From the NCBI GenBank assembly GCA_964058805.1, contig CAXKVV010000739.1, forward strand, positions 1 through 36,503: 36,503 bases of DNA, given 5' to 3'. The position numbers and the translations under genes are program-made. The notes below the pieces were generated by a model. It did not search any database, was not told the DNA's origin, and was given only the letters and a program-made list of their open reading frames with translations. Shown here one piece after another: positions 1 through 10,860 of this stretch. Position 1 is the stretch's first letter. Each line of letters starts with the position of its first letter. This DNA comes from Schoenoplectus triqueter (Eukaryota > Streptophyta > Magnoliopsida > Poales > Cyperaceae).

Positions 1-101
1 CAATCCTTGGGCTCGCGGCAGCGCGACATGCACTCGCTAAAGTCAATCCAGAAATCGTAGCATCTCCCCTTGTTCCCTGTTATTCCCCATCCGGACGCCA
101 T
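1..101 (-). CDS. NDUFS5: NADH dehydrogenase (complex I) iron-sulfur protein 5, first coding exon, partial
   Basis: Read on the minus strand, the ATG at 101-99 opens a frame starting MASGWGITGNKGRCYDFW and ending REPKD, with two bases of the next codon (TG, probably Cys) at the window edge. The start MASGWGITGNKGRCYDFW closely matches my recollection of plant NDUFS5 (15-kDa subunit). This is an accessory CHCH-type subunit of mitochondrial complex I, located on the intermembrane-space side. Cys14 and Cys24 form the first CX9C half of the twin-CX9C fold, with Cys28 following; the second half lies outside the window. The family is about 100 aa, so roughly a third is present. The start sits in a good context (GCGACGATGGCG), after a CT/GA-rich leader. 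The gene runs out of the window with its promoter inside it. Identity is near certain; the downstream exons cannot be seen. Confidence 0.93.
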   Translation of the reverse strand, partial: MASGWGITGNKGRCYDFWIDFSECMSRCREPKD

Positions 102-429
102 CGTCGCCTCCTCTCTCTTCTCTTGACTGTGATTGGGAAATGGAGAGAGGTTAGCTTAGCTCTGACGAGAACGTTTACACCATGGACCCTAAATAATTAA
201 GAAATTGTAGTTCTAATCGATTGTCCTTGCAAAGTAAAATAGGCCCTGTTGAGGATTACAGTGGGCTTTTTATGGGTTCAAACCATTAAGACTTTCAAGG
301 ACCTTGACACGCACAAGCTCTAATTTTCAAGAGGTCTAGTTTCAAGTTATCAGAAAAGCAAATAAACAAGTAGGGAGTTGGAACCTGGAACCTGGAACCT
401 GGAACTCATCTTGTGAGGTGACAATCGGA
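102..429 (-). promoter_or_regulatory. Upstream region of the NDUFS5 gene
   Basis: This stretch lies directly 5' of the NDUFS5 start. It holds a short purine/pyrimidine-biased leader next to the ATG and, further out, a small tandem repeat of GGAACCT (about 380-406, three full units plus a partial one). No TATA box could be placed with confidence. Its role as promoter is inferred from position only. Confidence 0.35.
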
Positions 430-840
430 TGAGTTGGATGGGGTGGGGTGGGGTGGGGTCGGGTTCGGATCAGATTGATCGAATTAATTTGACTCTGTAA
501 GATTATCGGGTCACAGATATGATCGGGTTGGGTATTAAATTATTTAGTATCGGGTACTTTTAGATTTTGGGTCGTATTAGATCAAATCAGATTGGTTATC
601 GGGTCATTTAATGTCGGATCATTTTGGATTATATTATGTCGGGTCTGGTCGGTTATCGGGTCTCTACTGTGAGGTTATTTTGGATTTTCGGGTCATATCA
701 GGTCGAGTCAGATCAGTTATCGAGTCATCTAGTGTCAGTCTGTCAGGACATTTTAGGTTTCGAATCATATCAGACTAGATTGGATCAGATCAGATTTCAT
801 CATCTCAATGTATTTTATCTAGTCAGGTTAGATTAAATTT
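430..840. repeat. Degenerate GGGTCGG-type repeat array, G-rich on the plus strand
   Basis: The segment is built from loosely repeated words such as ATCGGGTC, TCAGATC and GGTTATCGGGTC, starting with a clean (GGGGT)4 run at 440-459. An open frame across 624-836 only reflects the repeat and is not a gene. A C-rich counterpart occurs at about 1060-1370, so the two could pair as arms of a foldback. It is probably transposon-derived low-complexity DNA; the family is not recognised. Confidence 0.6.
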
Positions 841-1059
841 CTAAATGATACATGTTTAAATCATGTAAGTTTCATTCTAATTTTAATTAAATTAATTATT
901 TTATATTTAACTATTCGATCTGAGATCGACTGAATCTGAAATAAAGGCACTCCAAACGGACCGAATATGATCTAATAAGAATGTAAAAACCACTTTAGAA
1001 TAAATAAAAGTGGGTGACGTATCCCCAACTTGAAATTGCTTATACCTTTATTCTAGTGT

Positions 1060-1370
1060 TGGCCAAAAACCCATTCGGATTGGATGTGACCTACATAATT
1101 CAGAGTCATAACCTGCTCCGACCTAAGATCACCGGACAAATCCGAAAACTAACCAACCCATGAGCCAACTAAGAATTGTGGTCGACCGATCTCAAAAATA
1201 CCCGACCAAAATCTGACTCAATCCGATATGCCCTGTCCAATCCGATCAAAACCCACTTGAAACCCGTGAAAACCAGGCATAACTCGTCCCCGACCCGTTA
1301 TCTTTATTTGCTCGATCCGTTACCTTTACCCGTTGATTCGATATAGCCGGGCAAAGATATAGTCTACTAC
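1060..1370. repeat. Degenerate CCCGACC-type repeat, inverted relative to 430-840
   Basis: Words such as ACCCGA, GATCCG, CCGATC and CCCGTT recur here, the complement of the array at 430-840. The opposite orientation of the two arrays and the short AT-rich stretch between them suggest arms of one decayed foldback element. No coding signal is seen. Confidence 0.5.
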
Positions 1371-1699
1371 TCTACTATCTACAAGGCAATCAAAACCCGA
1401 GATTAAATCCTATTCAAACAGTAATCTTTTCATCACTTTGGTCTGCGTGTTTTGACTGCCTTACCTACTTGGTCACCTTCTACTTTTTTTCTCTTGCTTC
1501 TTGTATCTCTGTGTGATTTCAACATAATAGATCAGTTTTTTTGTTATGAATAAGGAGTGTAGAGACTCAGTATATTAAAGAAGAATAAATATAAAATATT
1601 CTAAGTTTTGCCTCCCAATATATTGACGTGTTAGTGGTAGATAAATATGCTGATTAAAGTTTTATAAAAGAGTTGATCGTATAAATTTTTATCAATAAT

Positions 1700-1915
1700 T
1701 TTATTGTATAAATTTTTACCAACAATAATATTCCCTGACCGAAGTGTCCGTACATAAATTTTTATTAGTAAATTAATTATGTAAATTTTCACTAGCAACA
1801 ATATCCTCTAGCCGAATTGCCCATATATAATTTTTTACTAGTAAATTAATTATATAAATTTTTACCAACAATTATATTCCCTAATCGAATTGTCAGCAAT
1901 AATTTTTTACCATCC
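1700..1915. repeat. Tandem repeat, three copies, period 73 bp
   Basis: Three diverged copies carry the landmarks TTCCCTGACCGAA (near 1731), TCCTCTAGCCGAA (near 1804) and TTCCCTAATCGAA (near 1877), spaced 73 bp apart. Each is embedded in ATAAATTTTTACCAACAA-like sequence. The flanks at 1371-1700 and 1915-2380 are AT-rich with A-runs, and I see no gene in them. Confidence 0.6.
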
Positions 1916-2384
1916 CAAACTTTTTAATATAACAATTATATAAAATATGGTACACTTATTTATCAAAATTCAAACTCATCTGTAACGCTGAGGCCAAAAC
2001 ATAGGACATCATATCATCAAAAGCCAGTTACTGCTAAATGCTAGGCTACTAGCGCCTACTGTCATATTCTCTGCTTTAATTAAAACCACCCTTTCCTTTA
2101 TTGGAAATCACAAGTCTATGAATAGAAATATAGAAATGGTGTTGAGTGTTGATATAATCTAGTTCCTATTGCTTTACAGGACGCAAGAGAACAAAATCAT
2201 TCAAACACTGTTATGTTTTGGTAGAATTCAAAAAAAGAAAACCCACCAACAATATAAATTCAAAAAATTCAAAAAAAATAGTCAATACATTTGAAAAAAA
2301 ATGTAAAATTTTTCACTTAATTTTTTGGAATTATTTGAGTTAATTTGAATTTTTATAAAAAAAAATTGACGATTTTCTTAACTC

Positions 2385-2830
2385 GCCCGATCCGGCCCCG
2401 TACCTACCCGATTCACCTAATTGACTCGTCCGACTCATGATCATAAAGCGAATCACATCTGCACCCTCCTAATAATCCTACTGGTACAAATATTAGTCCT
2501 ACCCATACAAATAGTTGCCTAATTGAAAATATCATTTTAATCTTAATAATGAAAGTAAGTACATGATAAAATGAAGTAATACAAGTTGTTATTAAATATG
2601 ATAAAATATCATTACGACAAAAATGATATTCGACAACATTCAATTAACAACAATTATATATTAAATATATTGTTAAAATAAGAGCTTGGTTGAGGTAATG
2701 TCGGGTCAGATTATGTTAGGTTATTTCAGATTTTGGATCGTATCAGGTCGGATCAGATATCATATTATCTAGTGTCGGATCATTTTAAGTTTCGAGTAAT
2801 ATCAAATCGGATCGGATCAGATATTAGAAT
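2385..2830. repeat. Second pair of degenerate CCGACC / GGTCGG repeats
   Basis: A short C-rich block (about 2385-2450, with CGCCCGATCC and ACCCGATTC) and a G-rich block (about 2690-2830, with GTCGGGTCAG and GGTCGGATCAGATA) flank an AT-rich core. They use the same words as the arrays at 430-1370 in the opposite order, which suggests a second copy of the same kind of decayed element. The open frame on the minus strand at 2413-2643 has no recognisable product. Confidence 0.45.
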
Positions 2831-3433
2831 TTTGCCACATCTGTCACTCCAATTTTTACAGTGTCAGAATTATTTACAATGCATGAGATTATAGTTTAAA
2901 ACTATCCGCCGCTACAACAAATATCTAGCCCAAACAAAATTTCTCCGAAATCCCAAATCAGCTGTTTTCAGACAGCATTGAATCACAATGAGGAAGATAC
3001 GCACTGTGCGGATCGACTAACAGTCCCTCACATCAAAATATTCCAGAAATTTTTTCTGTTTAACTTTTTATTTTGACAAAAAAAATACAGTGACTTATTT
3101 TATATTTTTGGCAAAAAAAAAACGTTCATTTATATAAATAAGTCAAATAAATAAATAAGATATTTAATAAGTGAGTCAGATATTTATATACGTGAGTCAA
3201 ATAGTTAAATATGAGACTCAGATATTTAGATATAATACTCATATAATTAAATATGTGACTAAAATATTTAGATGTGTGACTCAGTTATTTAGTAAAAAAA
3301 CAACAAGAAAAGTGAAAAATACTCTTGAAAAATAAAGTCGCACAAAAGAAACCGACAAATATCACATGAGGTTGTATGAAAAAAATGCATGTGACGGAAA
3401 ATAAATGAAAAATATCAAAAAACAAAAAAAGAC

Positions 3434-3437
<4 letters not shown>

Positions 3438-3480
<43 letters not shown>
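3438..3480. repeat. (TA)n microsatellite
   Basis: An uninterrupted AT/TA dinucleotide run of about 43 bases abuts the foldback element. TATATATA continues on the other side of that element (3880-3889), consistent with insertion into a TA tract. Confidence 0.9.
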
Positions 3481-3482
<2 letters not shown>

Positions 3483-3879
3483 TTGACTAAAATACAACGC
3501 GTTGCATGGATGTACCCGTGCAACGTGCTAAAATCTCAAAATTTAAGTTAAAAATGACCGATCCAAACCGTTCAATTTATTCTTCATATCAAATTATTTT
3601 AGAAAATCAAATTTTATATTTTTCGAATTTTTTTTTTATTTTTTTGAGTAAGAAGAAAATCATCACTATTGGACGATCAAAATTTCTTAAATCAAGCAAC
3701 TTTCTTCCTACCCAAAAAAATAGCAAAAAAATTTTAAAAATATAAAATTTGATTTTCTACAAGAATTTGATATGAACAATAAATTGAACTGTTTGGATCG
3801 GTCATTTTTAACTTAAATTTTGAGATTTTTAACGCGTTGCACGGATGCATCCGTGCAACGCGTTGTATTTTAGTCAACC
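3481..3879. mobile_element. Foldback MITE (about 399 bp, nearly all inverted repeat)
   Basis: The left end reads GGTTGACTAAAATACAACGC and the right end is its reverse complement. Similarity between the arms continues inward for nearly 200 bp: for example AAAATGACCGATCCAAAC on the left pairs with the complement of GTTTGGATCGGTCATTTTT on the right. The whole element could form one long hairpin. Close to the right tip, 3831-3864 is a perfect 34-bp palindrome containing AACGCGTTGCACGGATGCAT. Flanks are TA repeats, so the target-site duplication (TA, or a longer TATATATAT) cannot be resolved and the superfamily stays open. It has no coding capacity; the 79-aa open frame at 3506-3745 is a by-product. 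Confidence 0.8.
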
Positions 3880-4295
3880 TATATATATACCTCAGATATT
3901 TAGATAGATAAATCAGATATTTAGATAAATGAACTAGTTATTTAGAGAAATGAATCAGATATTTAGATAAAAAATGGCAAACATCCTAAGTAGATACTTA
4001 GATAGACGAACTATATATTTTGATAAGTGAACACAATATTTAGATAGGAAACAATAACATCACAAGTGAACTACATATCTAGATAGGTGAACTTAATATT
4101 TAGATAGGTGAATAATATATTTAAATAAAAAATAACAAACATCACAAGTGAATTAGGTATTTAGATAGATGAATCAGATATTTAGATAGAAAATAATAAA
4201 TATCGTAAGTGAATCAAATATTTAGATAGGTGAATCAAATATTTAGATATGTGAATTATATATTTAGATAAATGAATCAGATATTTAGATAAGCC

Positions 4296-4856
4296 GACAA
4301 ATGTTACATCGATTGTATGAGAAAACATGCGAAAGAATCTCCAAAAATCACAAGTTTGTTATCTAATACCTAGTCAACGTCAAGTGTCAGAAGTAGCATG
4401 CATTGACATTCATCTAGCTGATAATTTAAAAATTCGACCAAAATAAGCACATGAGCTATTAAGTAGACAAGTGGACCTTGAAGCCTTGGTTACACTATTA
4501 CTGACCATCATAATCTCTTGAGGGATATGCGAAAGAAAACAATAAAATATGGGGCAACTATTACTACAATGAAGTATTTTGAGAGATGGACTTTGGAGAA
4601 TTAGCACTTTGAGGAAGTTATGGATAGAGAACGAAAAATGATAATTGAGGATGCTATGATGAATTTTAAAAATTGTAATGGAGATATGATTCGTGAGATA
4701 ACACCAACATGCGCTAAGGCGGCTTATGATGAAGAGAAGAAAAATATCGGAATTTGAGATGTTTAGATAATTAAATTAGATAATTAGATAGAAAAACAGC
4801 ATGAACAAGTGGGGATTTTCTTTGAGATGAATGAGTGAGGGATAAAAAGAGTTTTC
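4296..4856. other. Intergenic, no gene seen
   Basis: AT-rich sequence follows the minisatellite. A minus-strand open frame of 65 codons at 4410-4607 has no recognisable domain or splice context. Nothing else could be identified. Confidence 0.4.
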
Positions 4857-4905
4857 TAAACCCTAAACCCTAAACTCTAAACCCTAAACCCTAAACCCTA
4901 AACCC
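4857..4905. repeat. Interstitial plant telomeric repeat, seven units of TAAACCC
   Basis: Seven head-to-tail heptamers run from 4857 to 4905; the third reads TAAACTC and the others are exact. This is the complement of the plant telomeric TTTAGGG. Ordinary sequence on both sides and genes within 400 bp show it is internal and not a chromosome end. A short GTGCTA repeat (about 4925-4945) follows. It lies about 370 bp beyond the stop codon of the methyltransferase gene. Confidence 0.92.
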
Positions 4906-5271
4906 TTTTCAGGAGGGTGTTGCTGTGCTAGTGCTAGTGCTAGTTTATGTTGCAGGGGTACTCAATAAACCATGCCAAATTGAGCATACATATTATAAAA
5001 ATATTGTTTATACACACAACATTATCAGAAAACATTATGTCTGGATCAATGAACTAAGCAAATAAATAAAAACAAAGATAAGGTATCATGTACATTGTAC
5101 AATGAGTCGATGACATAATATCACCCTTCAGAAGTTCCATTGTATTTTGTACAACAGTAACAATAACTCATTGCTATACTATAGACTCAAGGCACAGTTG
5201 AGCATCACAAACATGGAGTTTGTGATGTCATTATAATCCTAAAACAAGCAGATGCAGATGCACAGATGTCA

Positions 5272-8228
5272 TTATAATTCCTCAAACCCTTCTTCATCAG
5301 CTTCTTCTTCCATCTTTTCAAAATGCATTCTCCATACCTCCATCTATCAACCAACAGAAAGCAAAAAGAAAAGAATATATAAAATATGAGTGCCACATCC
5401 AACTGCAACATCTATTGTCTTAAATTCATTAACATTTTTCCTCCATCTTTTAGTAACTAATCATGTCTATTCAAGATTTTGTGCTTTAACTAAGGTCATA
5501 TACAGGCTGCTTTTATGTCCCTGTTATATGTTTTGAATAGAAGGAATAATTTCCTGTCAATCAGAACTTCGATTTTTGCAAAACTATGCTCTTAGCCTTA
5601 CTTGTGCATCTGACATACGCAACTGCTCTGCCACAAAAAGTATGCTTCCCGGAGTTCCAGAACCTGCATCTGAATCTGATCCTGAATTTCCAGCAACTTC
5701 ACCATACTTAACTATACTGACTTGGAAACCATGTCTAAGGAAAACTTTTTCCAGCCATTCCTCTTTTGTACCCTGTCATTGAGTAAATTTAACGAGTTAC
5801 CATAAAGAGAAAAAAACGTCAATAGTTAAAAAAAGTGATTTTGGGCAATTCAATGAAATAAGCATACTTACTGTTATTATCCAATCTGATGGAATATGCA
5901 ATTCGCCAAAGAAAAAGCTACCTTTCATGGCTAAACTACTAATAAAAAACAACAATTCTTCAAAGCCAATTGAATTTGGGAGAGGCAACCCCTGCATATC
6001 GCAGAAAAGGCAATCTTAATGTTCTTACTTCTTAGTTACAACTAACATTAATATTGGCATTGTGTAATTAACTAGAAATTTAAAAGAAATGCTAGTAATC
6101 TTCTGGAGATCTCATAAGAACATTACATGGACCAAAAGCCAACAAAAATGAGCATATAATGAATTCATTATTAGCTCCAGTATCTTGCTAAATGAAATAT
6201 AGTTCTTGTCCCCTAAAGTATAAAAAGTAATAAAAGCTATTGATCCTCAGACAACATCAAACTTAGGTTTCTTTTCTTCTTGCTTTTTGCACATGTAAAC
6301 TGTGAGGAAGGACGATAGCCTCCAAACATTTTAAGCAAATTGATGAAAGGGTTACAAAGAAAACCACAAATATCTTTAGGGTATACTTGATGCTTTTTGG
6401 GAACATCCATGATTATTTTCCAATTTCATGGATGCATATGGCATATGTCGTGTTTCACATTTTGTAAGGCTATACATGAATGCTCATACCTGGAGCACCC
6501 ATAAACTTGGCCGATTTCCACTGAAGCCATTTTTATACAAACTTTCTTGTAAATTTCTTGAGTCAACAGGAAAATGAAATAGAAGGCAGTTTCGAGAAGT
6601 CTTAGCTCCAATTACTAGTGTATCAAAATTAAAAAAGAAGTATATAAGAAATAGTTTAGAAAACTTTAAGAACTCTTAGCTCTGCGAAAGCCAAATTGGA
6701 GAAGGGCTGTTAGTTGTTTGACCTTGCCTGATTGGCACTAAATCAATTTAGCCAAAAATAAATTTAATGGCTAGGGTTTTGGTCAGCATTTATAGAACTA
6801 TGGGTCCATTTGAGTTACTATCAACTTGCACCAAGTATATTTGTCTTCACTGTGCAAGTTAAGCTTATGGATATGATGAAACAAGTTTCAATATGAACAA
6901 AAGACCAACAAAATCACAATTTGCCAAGGCCAATCCATTAGCTCCCAAAAACATAACTCTGCACATAGGTCAATGGGCTGAATTAGGGTCAGTATTTTAT
7001 TGACTCTTGGCAGTCGCATTTGGCTAAAAAAATCAATATTAAATGAAACTTTGTGACCTAACCCTATTAGCTCGACACCTAAGTGCTGGGCAGGGTACCA
7101 CCTTTAAGTCTTTTCGTCCCCAATTCGTGAACCCTTTCAGGAGATAAGTCATAAATGACTGACGAGCGGGGCCAATTCAGCCTGTATGGTCTTGTGTCCA
7201 TACCATCTGATAATAAAACAATCTGTAAGGTATAAGATAATGTAAAAACATTGTTGAAACTTGATGCCATGGAATACTACACCAGCTGAAACTGCTATCT
7301 ACTGGTACCTCACCTCTCTGGGTGCTATTAGTGTACCAAACAAAAATATTAAACTTGACATAAACATATTTACCTTCAATTTTATTTTTTCCCTTAATAA
7401 AGCACATTTAATTTCAATGAACAGATAAAATTAGCTTCATTAAACCTTCATTGATGCAATTTGGGTCAATAAAGATATTGTTCCAAATGTAGACTCAAAT
7501 GAACCCATTAAAATTCAATTAACAGATAATTCATTGAACCATCATGGACACAATTGGCCAATAAAAATAATGTACTTTAACAGAAAGTGAGATAAAAAAC
7601 GAATGCATTTTAATATAAAATGCAAACAAACATTTAAAAAGAAAAAAAAAAGTAATGTCCGAAGTAGTAATAAAAAAATGCATAGGATGCTTAAATCAGA
7701 AACAAAGTCCATGTACCTGTCTGAATTGGTCTGAAGTGCTAAAAAATTGGTGTAATCTCTCATCAATGAATTTTGTTGCTAATCTATAATGGTACGAGTC
7801 TGAGACATTCGTTGAATGCAAGCATTGCCGGATATCATCATTAACCGGGTCGGACGATAACAGGCCACAAGCATAAGTATCAATAAAAAGAGGATCTGGC
7901 GTCCCAAAAGGAAGGAAAAAAGAAGAAGAAGAAGAAACAACAAATTTTAAGCGAGTAGAACATGGGAGAGAAGAGCAGTAACTCGCAACAAACCACAAAT
8001 CGAATAAAGATAAATAAAAAATAAACCGGAGCGACGGGATTCCTGGTCGCGGATCCACCCGGCGTTGAGAGCAACTCGCAGAAGCGAGTCGGAGTGTTCC
8101 TGTTCAGAGCACGCGGCAACCCGATAGAATCTGACTCGCGAAGGATTAGATGTCAGCTTATGGTTTCTCCATGGGGAAGAAACTAGTGGCTGAAGGCGGA
8201 GGAAGGGACAGCGGCTGGTACCTGCCAT
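5272..8228 (-). CDS. LCMT-family S-adenosylmethionine-dependent methyltransferase, probably plastid-targeted, seven exons
   Basis: Seven minus-strand exons join in frame with GT-AG introns: 8228-8027, 7895-7717, 7222-7102, 6614-6490, 5991-5872, 5772-5602 and 5343-5272. They total 990 nt and encode 329 aa. Residues 1 to about 40 are rich in Ser/Arg/Leu with few acidic residues, like a chloroplast transit peptide. The SAM-binding signature is VLLSDGMDTRPYRL at 129-142, the leucine carboxyl methyltransferase/TIGR00027 form of motif I, with D152 in YDLSPE as the likely ribose ligand. GFSGNRPSLWVLQGLPLP (about 197-214) and the acidic end GFEEL also look like plant members of this family. The substrate of these plant homologues is not known to me. 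The last intron could instead end at 5338, which would drop two residues. No lesions seen. Confidence 0.87.
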
Positions 8229-8450
8229 TGTTTGAGTTCGACGGTTGAACTTTGCTCGGCCATAATTTTATTATTTTAATAGGGAGACGGTCTGGTCTGG
8301 GACTCGGGCCAGAATCCTCTCGACTTTTTCTTATGCGGCTTTTAATCTGAACCGTTAGATTATATTCCAATAATGCAAGAGGGTTTAATATCATTTTTTT
8401 TTAACTCTGCATAGAATTTTTTAACTATTTGGTTGCATTTTGTTTTCAAT
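8229..8450 (-). promoter_or_regulatory. 5' flank of the methyltransferase gene
   Basis: This region lies directly upstream of the ATG at 8228-8226 and should contain the leader and core promoter. It is GC-balanced near the gene and turns AT-rich beyond about 8390. No clear TATA box was found. Confidence 0.3.
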
Positions 8451-8459
8451 TGGTTTAGG

Positions 8460-8800
8460 TCTTGAATTATATTCTAACCGTTTGGCGAATAGCAAAAATT
8501 AGAAATAATATTGTTATTCCGATGAATTAATTTATTAAATGAATTTTAGACTAAATAGAAGAGTACAGAAATATGTTGATTTAGTATACCAAATTATGGT
8601 ATACCCGATTAACTCTCGTTGGAATAGCGATTATTGTTTGGTTATGTTGTATTATATTATGATTATCATTTTATTATTATTATTATATTATTATGCTTAT
8701 AATTATATTATTATTAAATTATAATTATTATTATTATATTATCATCACTATTTGTATTATATTAATATTATTATGACGATTATGATTATGATTATGGTTA
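8460..8800. repeat. Left ATT-rich block of a split repeat, with (ATT)n microsatellite
   Basis: Starts near ACCGTTTGGCGAATAGC and continues through GGAATAGCGATTATTGTTTGG into long ATT/TTA runs (about 8655-8770). A counterpart in inverted orientation lies at 10380-10860. Open frames here are simple-repeat artefacts. Confidence 0.45.
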
Positions 8801-10380
8801 TATTTGTTAGTTAAGTGACCTAAAGGACCAATCATTTATTATGGTGTTCTTGTTTTGTTTTATGTATTGGATGATTTGTATCATTTTGTTCCTTGAGTTT
8901 TAATATTTTATAGATTATTTGAGTTGATGACTTGAATTGTGAAATTCTATAATTGTTATTAAAACTCTGAATTGTCCCTAGTCTCATATCATTAACATAG
9001 AACACTGAATGATAATATTGACTAGTATGTGGATTAATGCGTGATCATGTTTCACAGATCACTGATACGGAATATCTATTTAATCACATAAATATACATG
9101 TATGAGATGCATGATATTGGACCTGACCCACTTTGACTTGTTGTATAGATTATGTTTGTGTCATCAACAAGGTCATAAATTAATATTAATTTTATTTTCT
9201 GAGATATTCATAATTTTAGATAATTAATGTATATTTTGTGCGATTATCAAACGTTGCTTTTAACCGAGGGTTATAAAGATAATTTACGAATATACATGAA
9301 TTATGCTATGAATTATGGATAGTCCATAAGATATTTTGTCTGTCTTATTTCTTATGAGATTAGTGATATCTCTGGGCCCTTGATGTAGTGATAATTATTA
9401 TGCATGTAATTTATGATTATAGGATGATCACATATAAATAATTATACATTGAGGATAAAAAAATAATTAATGATCAATGATGATATATTTTGACGCTTGA
9501 CATTAGTTAATAGATATCATGTGACAAAAGAATTAAATGATCATGATTTGTCTGTGTTTAATCAGGTGATCATAATGCATTGCTAGATGTTAATTATGAT
9601 TTATAAATTAATGTATATTAATTTATTACTGATCATGACACGGATCCTATTGGGTCGCTCTATTTGACAAGTTGAAGCATAGAATAATTAATTAATTATG
9701 CAGGTTATAATTAATTAAATTTGGATTGGATCAATTTGAACGAGGCCCAAATTATAGATGAGATGCACTTGGGCTGGGACGAGCCCAAACCCAAAAAATA
9801 ATTCGGCAAGAAAAAAAATGTACAGGTGCTTGATGTTGGTAATAACCAACAATTAATTAACGTGGTTAATTAAGCTCTTTGTGTAAGAGTTGTTTTTTTT
9901 TAATTCGTTCGCTGGCCTCTTGATCTGGCCACAAGAGAGACATTTTTTTTCTCGCTCTCGCGCTGGTTCTCGAGGAATAGTACCGAATGAAAAAAAAAAA
10001 TCTGCCAAAAATTTTTGGTTTTTTTTTTCAATCCAATTGATCAATCTCGCTCATATGTTGAGATTAAAAAAGATTTAAAATTTTATTCTATCGGAGGTCT
10101 AGCAATTTTATTTCAACGTGTCAAAGAGTATACGTGGTAGATGCTTCACGTTTGAGAAGCATTCGTGAGACGAGACCAACACCGATATCCTTACGGTGAT
10201 ATGTGAAGGCGCATGCAACCACCATCCAAAGGAAATCATCGTGTTTTGTTACGATACTAAGAAAGATATATTTTACATAAATTTATTTATTATATTCGAA
10301 GTTTATACACATGATCCTTGATTTTCAATTGAGTTGCATGAAGAAAAAAATTCCACATCTCATATATGTCACAAACCCAA
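8801..10380. mobile_element. Possible solo LTR or other retroelement remnant
   Basis: About 1.6 kb of non-coding sequence of different composition sits between two ATT-rich blocks. It starts near TGTTAGTTAAGTGACC and ends near GTCACAAACCCA, so it has TG...CA ends of the kind LTRs show. It holds a C/T- and GA-rich stretch near 9930-9975 and TTTTACATAAATTTATTTAT near 10270. No matching second LTR, PBS or coding domain is seen in the window, and no convincing 5-bp duplication could be assigned. This is a tentative reading. Confidence 0.25.
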
Positions 10381-10860
10381 TAATAATATTATTATTATTA
10401 TGACTATGATTATTATTATTATTATTATTATTTATTGTTATCATGATTATGATTATTTATTATTATTATTTAATTATATTATTTTATATTATTATGATTA
10501 CCACTATAATTATTATAATTAATTTATTATTATAATCAAGATTATATTATTATTATGGTTATATTATTATATTATTATAATTATGACTATGATTATTATA
10601 TCATAATTATATTATTATTATTATTGTTATTTTATTATTATTATCATCATCATCATTATTTTTAATATCATAATTATTTTATTATAACTATTCTGATTAA
10701 CAACTGTTAAACGATATTTTCACTCTTCCGAATAGTCAAAATACAACTTTTCTAAGATGACACTATTTTATCACTCTTCCAAAATTACTACTCTTTCAAG
10801 ATTATTACTTGATTTGCCAAACAAATAACTACTACTATTTCATAGAAATTAAATTATAAT
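10381..10860. repeat. Right ATT-rich block of a split repeat
   Basis: Long runs of ATT/TTA with interspersed ATGATTATG (about 10381-10675) are followed by unique sequence ending near GATTTGCCAAACAAATAAC. The reverse complement of that end (GTTATTTGTTTGGCAAATC) resembles the left boundary TTTGGCGAATAG near 8482. The two blocks may be halves of one element split by the 8801-10380 insertion. Confidence 0.4.

Larger units (their letters stand above)
3171..4295. repeat. 21-bp minisatellite, interrupted
   Basis: The unit GTGAATCAGATATTTAGATAG and variants repeat with a period near 21 bp, from about 3171 to 3293 and again from about 3884 to 4295. Between the two blocks lie about 150 bp of other sequence, a (TA)n tract and a 399-bp foldback element. 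The edges share a motif: CCGACAAATATCACATGAGG near 3352 and GCCGACAAATGTTACATCG near 4295, both followed by a TTGTATGA-type stretch. This suggests local duplication of a longer unit. Confidence 0.65.

Noticed and set aside
3506..3745. 79-aa open frame in the foldback element
   Set aside because: It lies wholly in inverted-repeat arms of a non-coding MITE and has Lys/Phe-rich low-complexity content.
4857..4905. A true chromosome end
   Set aside because: Only seven units, one variant, with normal genes on both sides.
7696..8058. 120-aa minus-strand open frame as a separate gene
   Set aside because: Its second half is exon 2 of the methyltransferase; the first half is intron 1 read through in frame.
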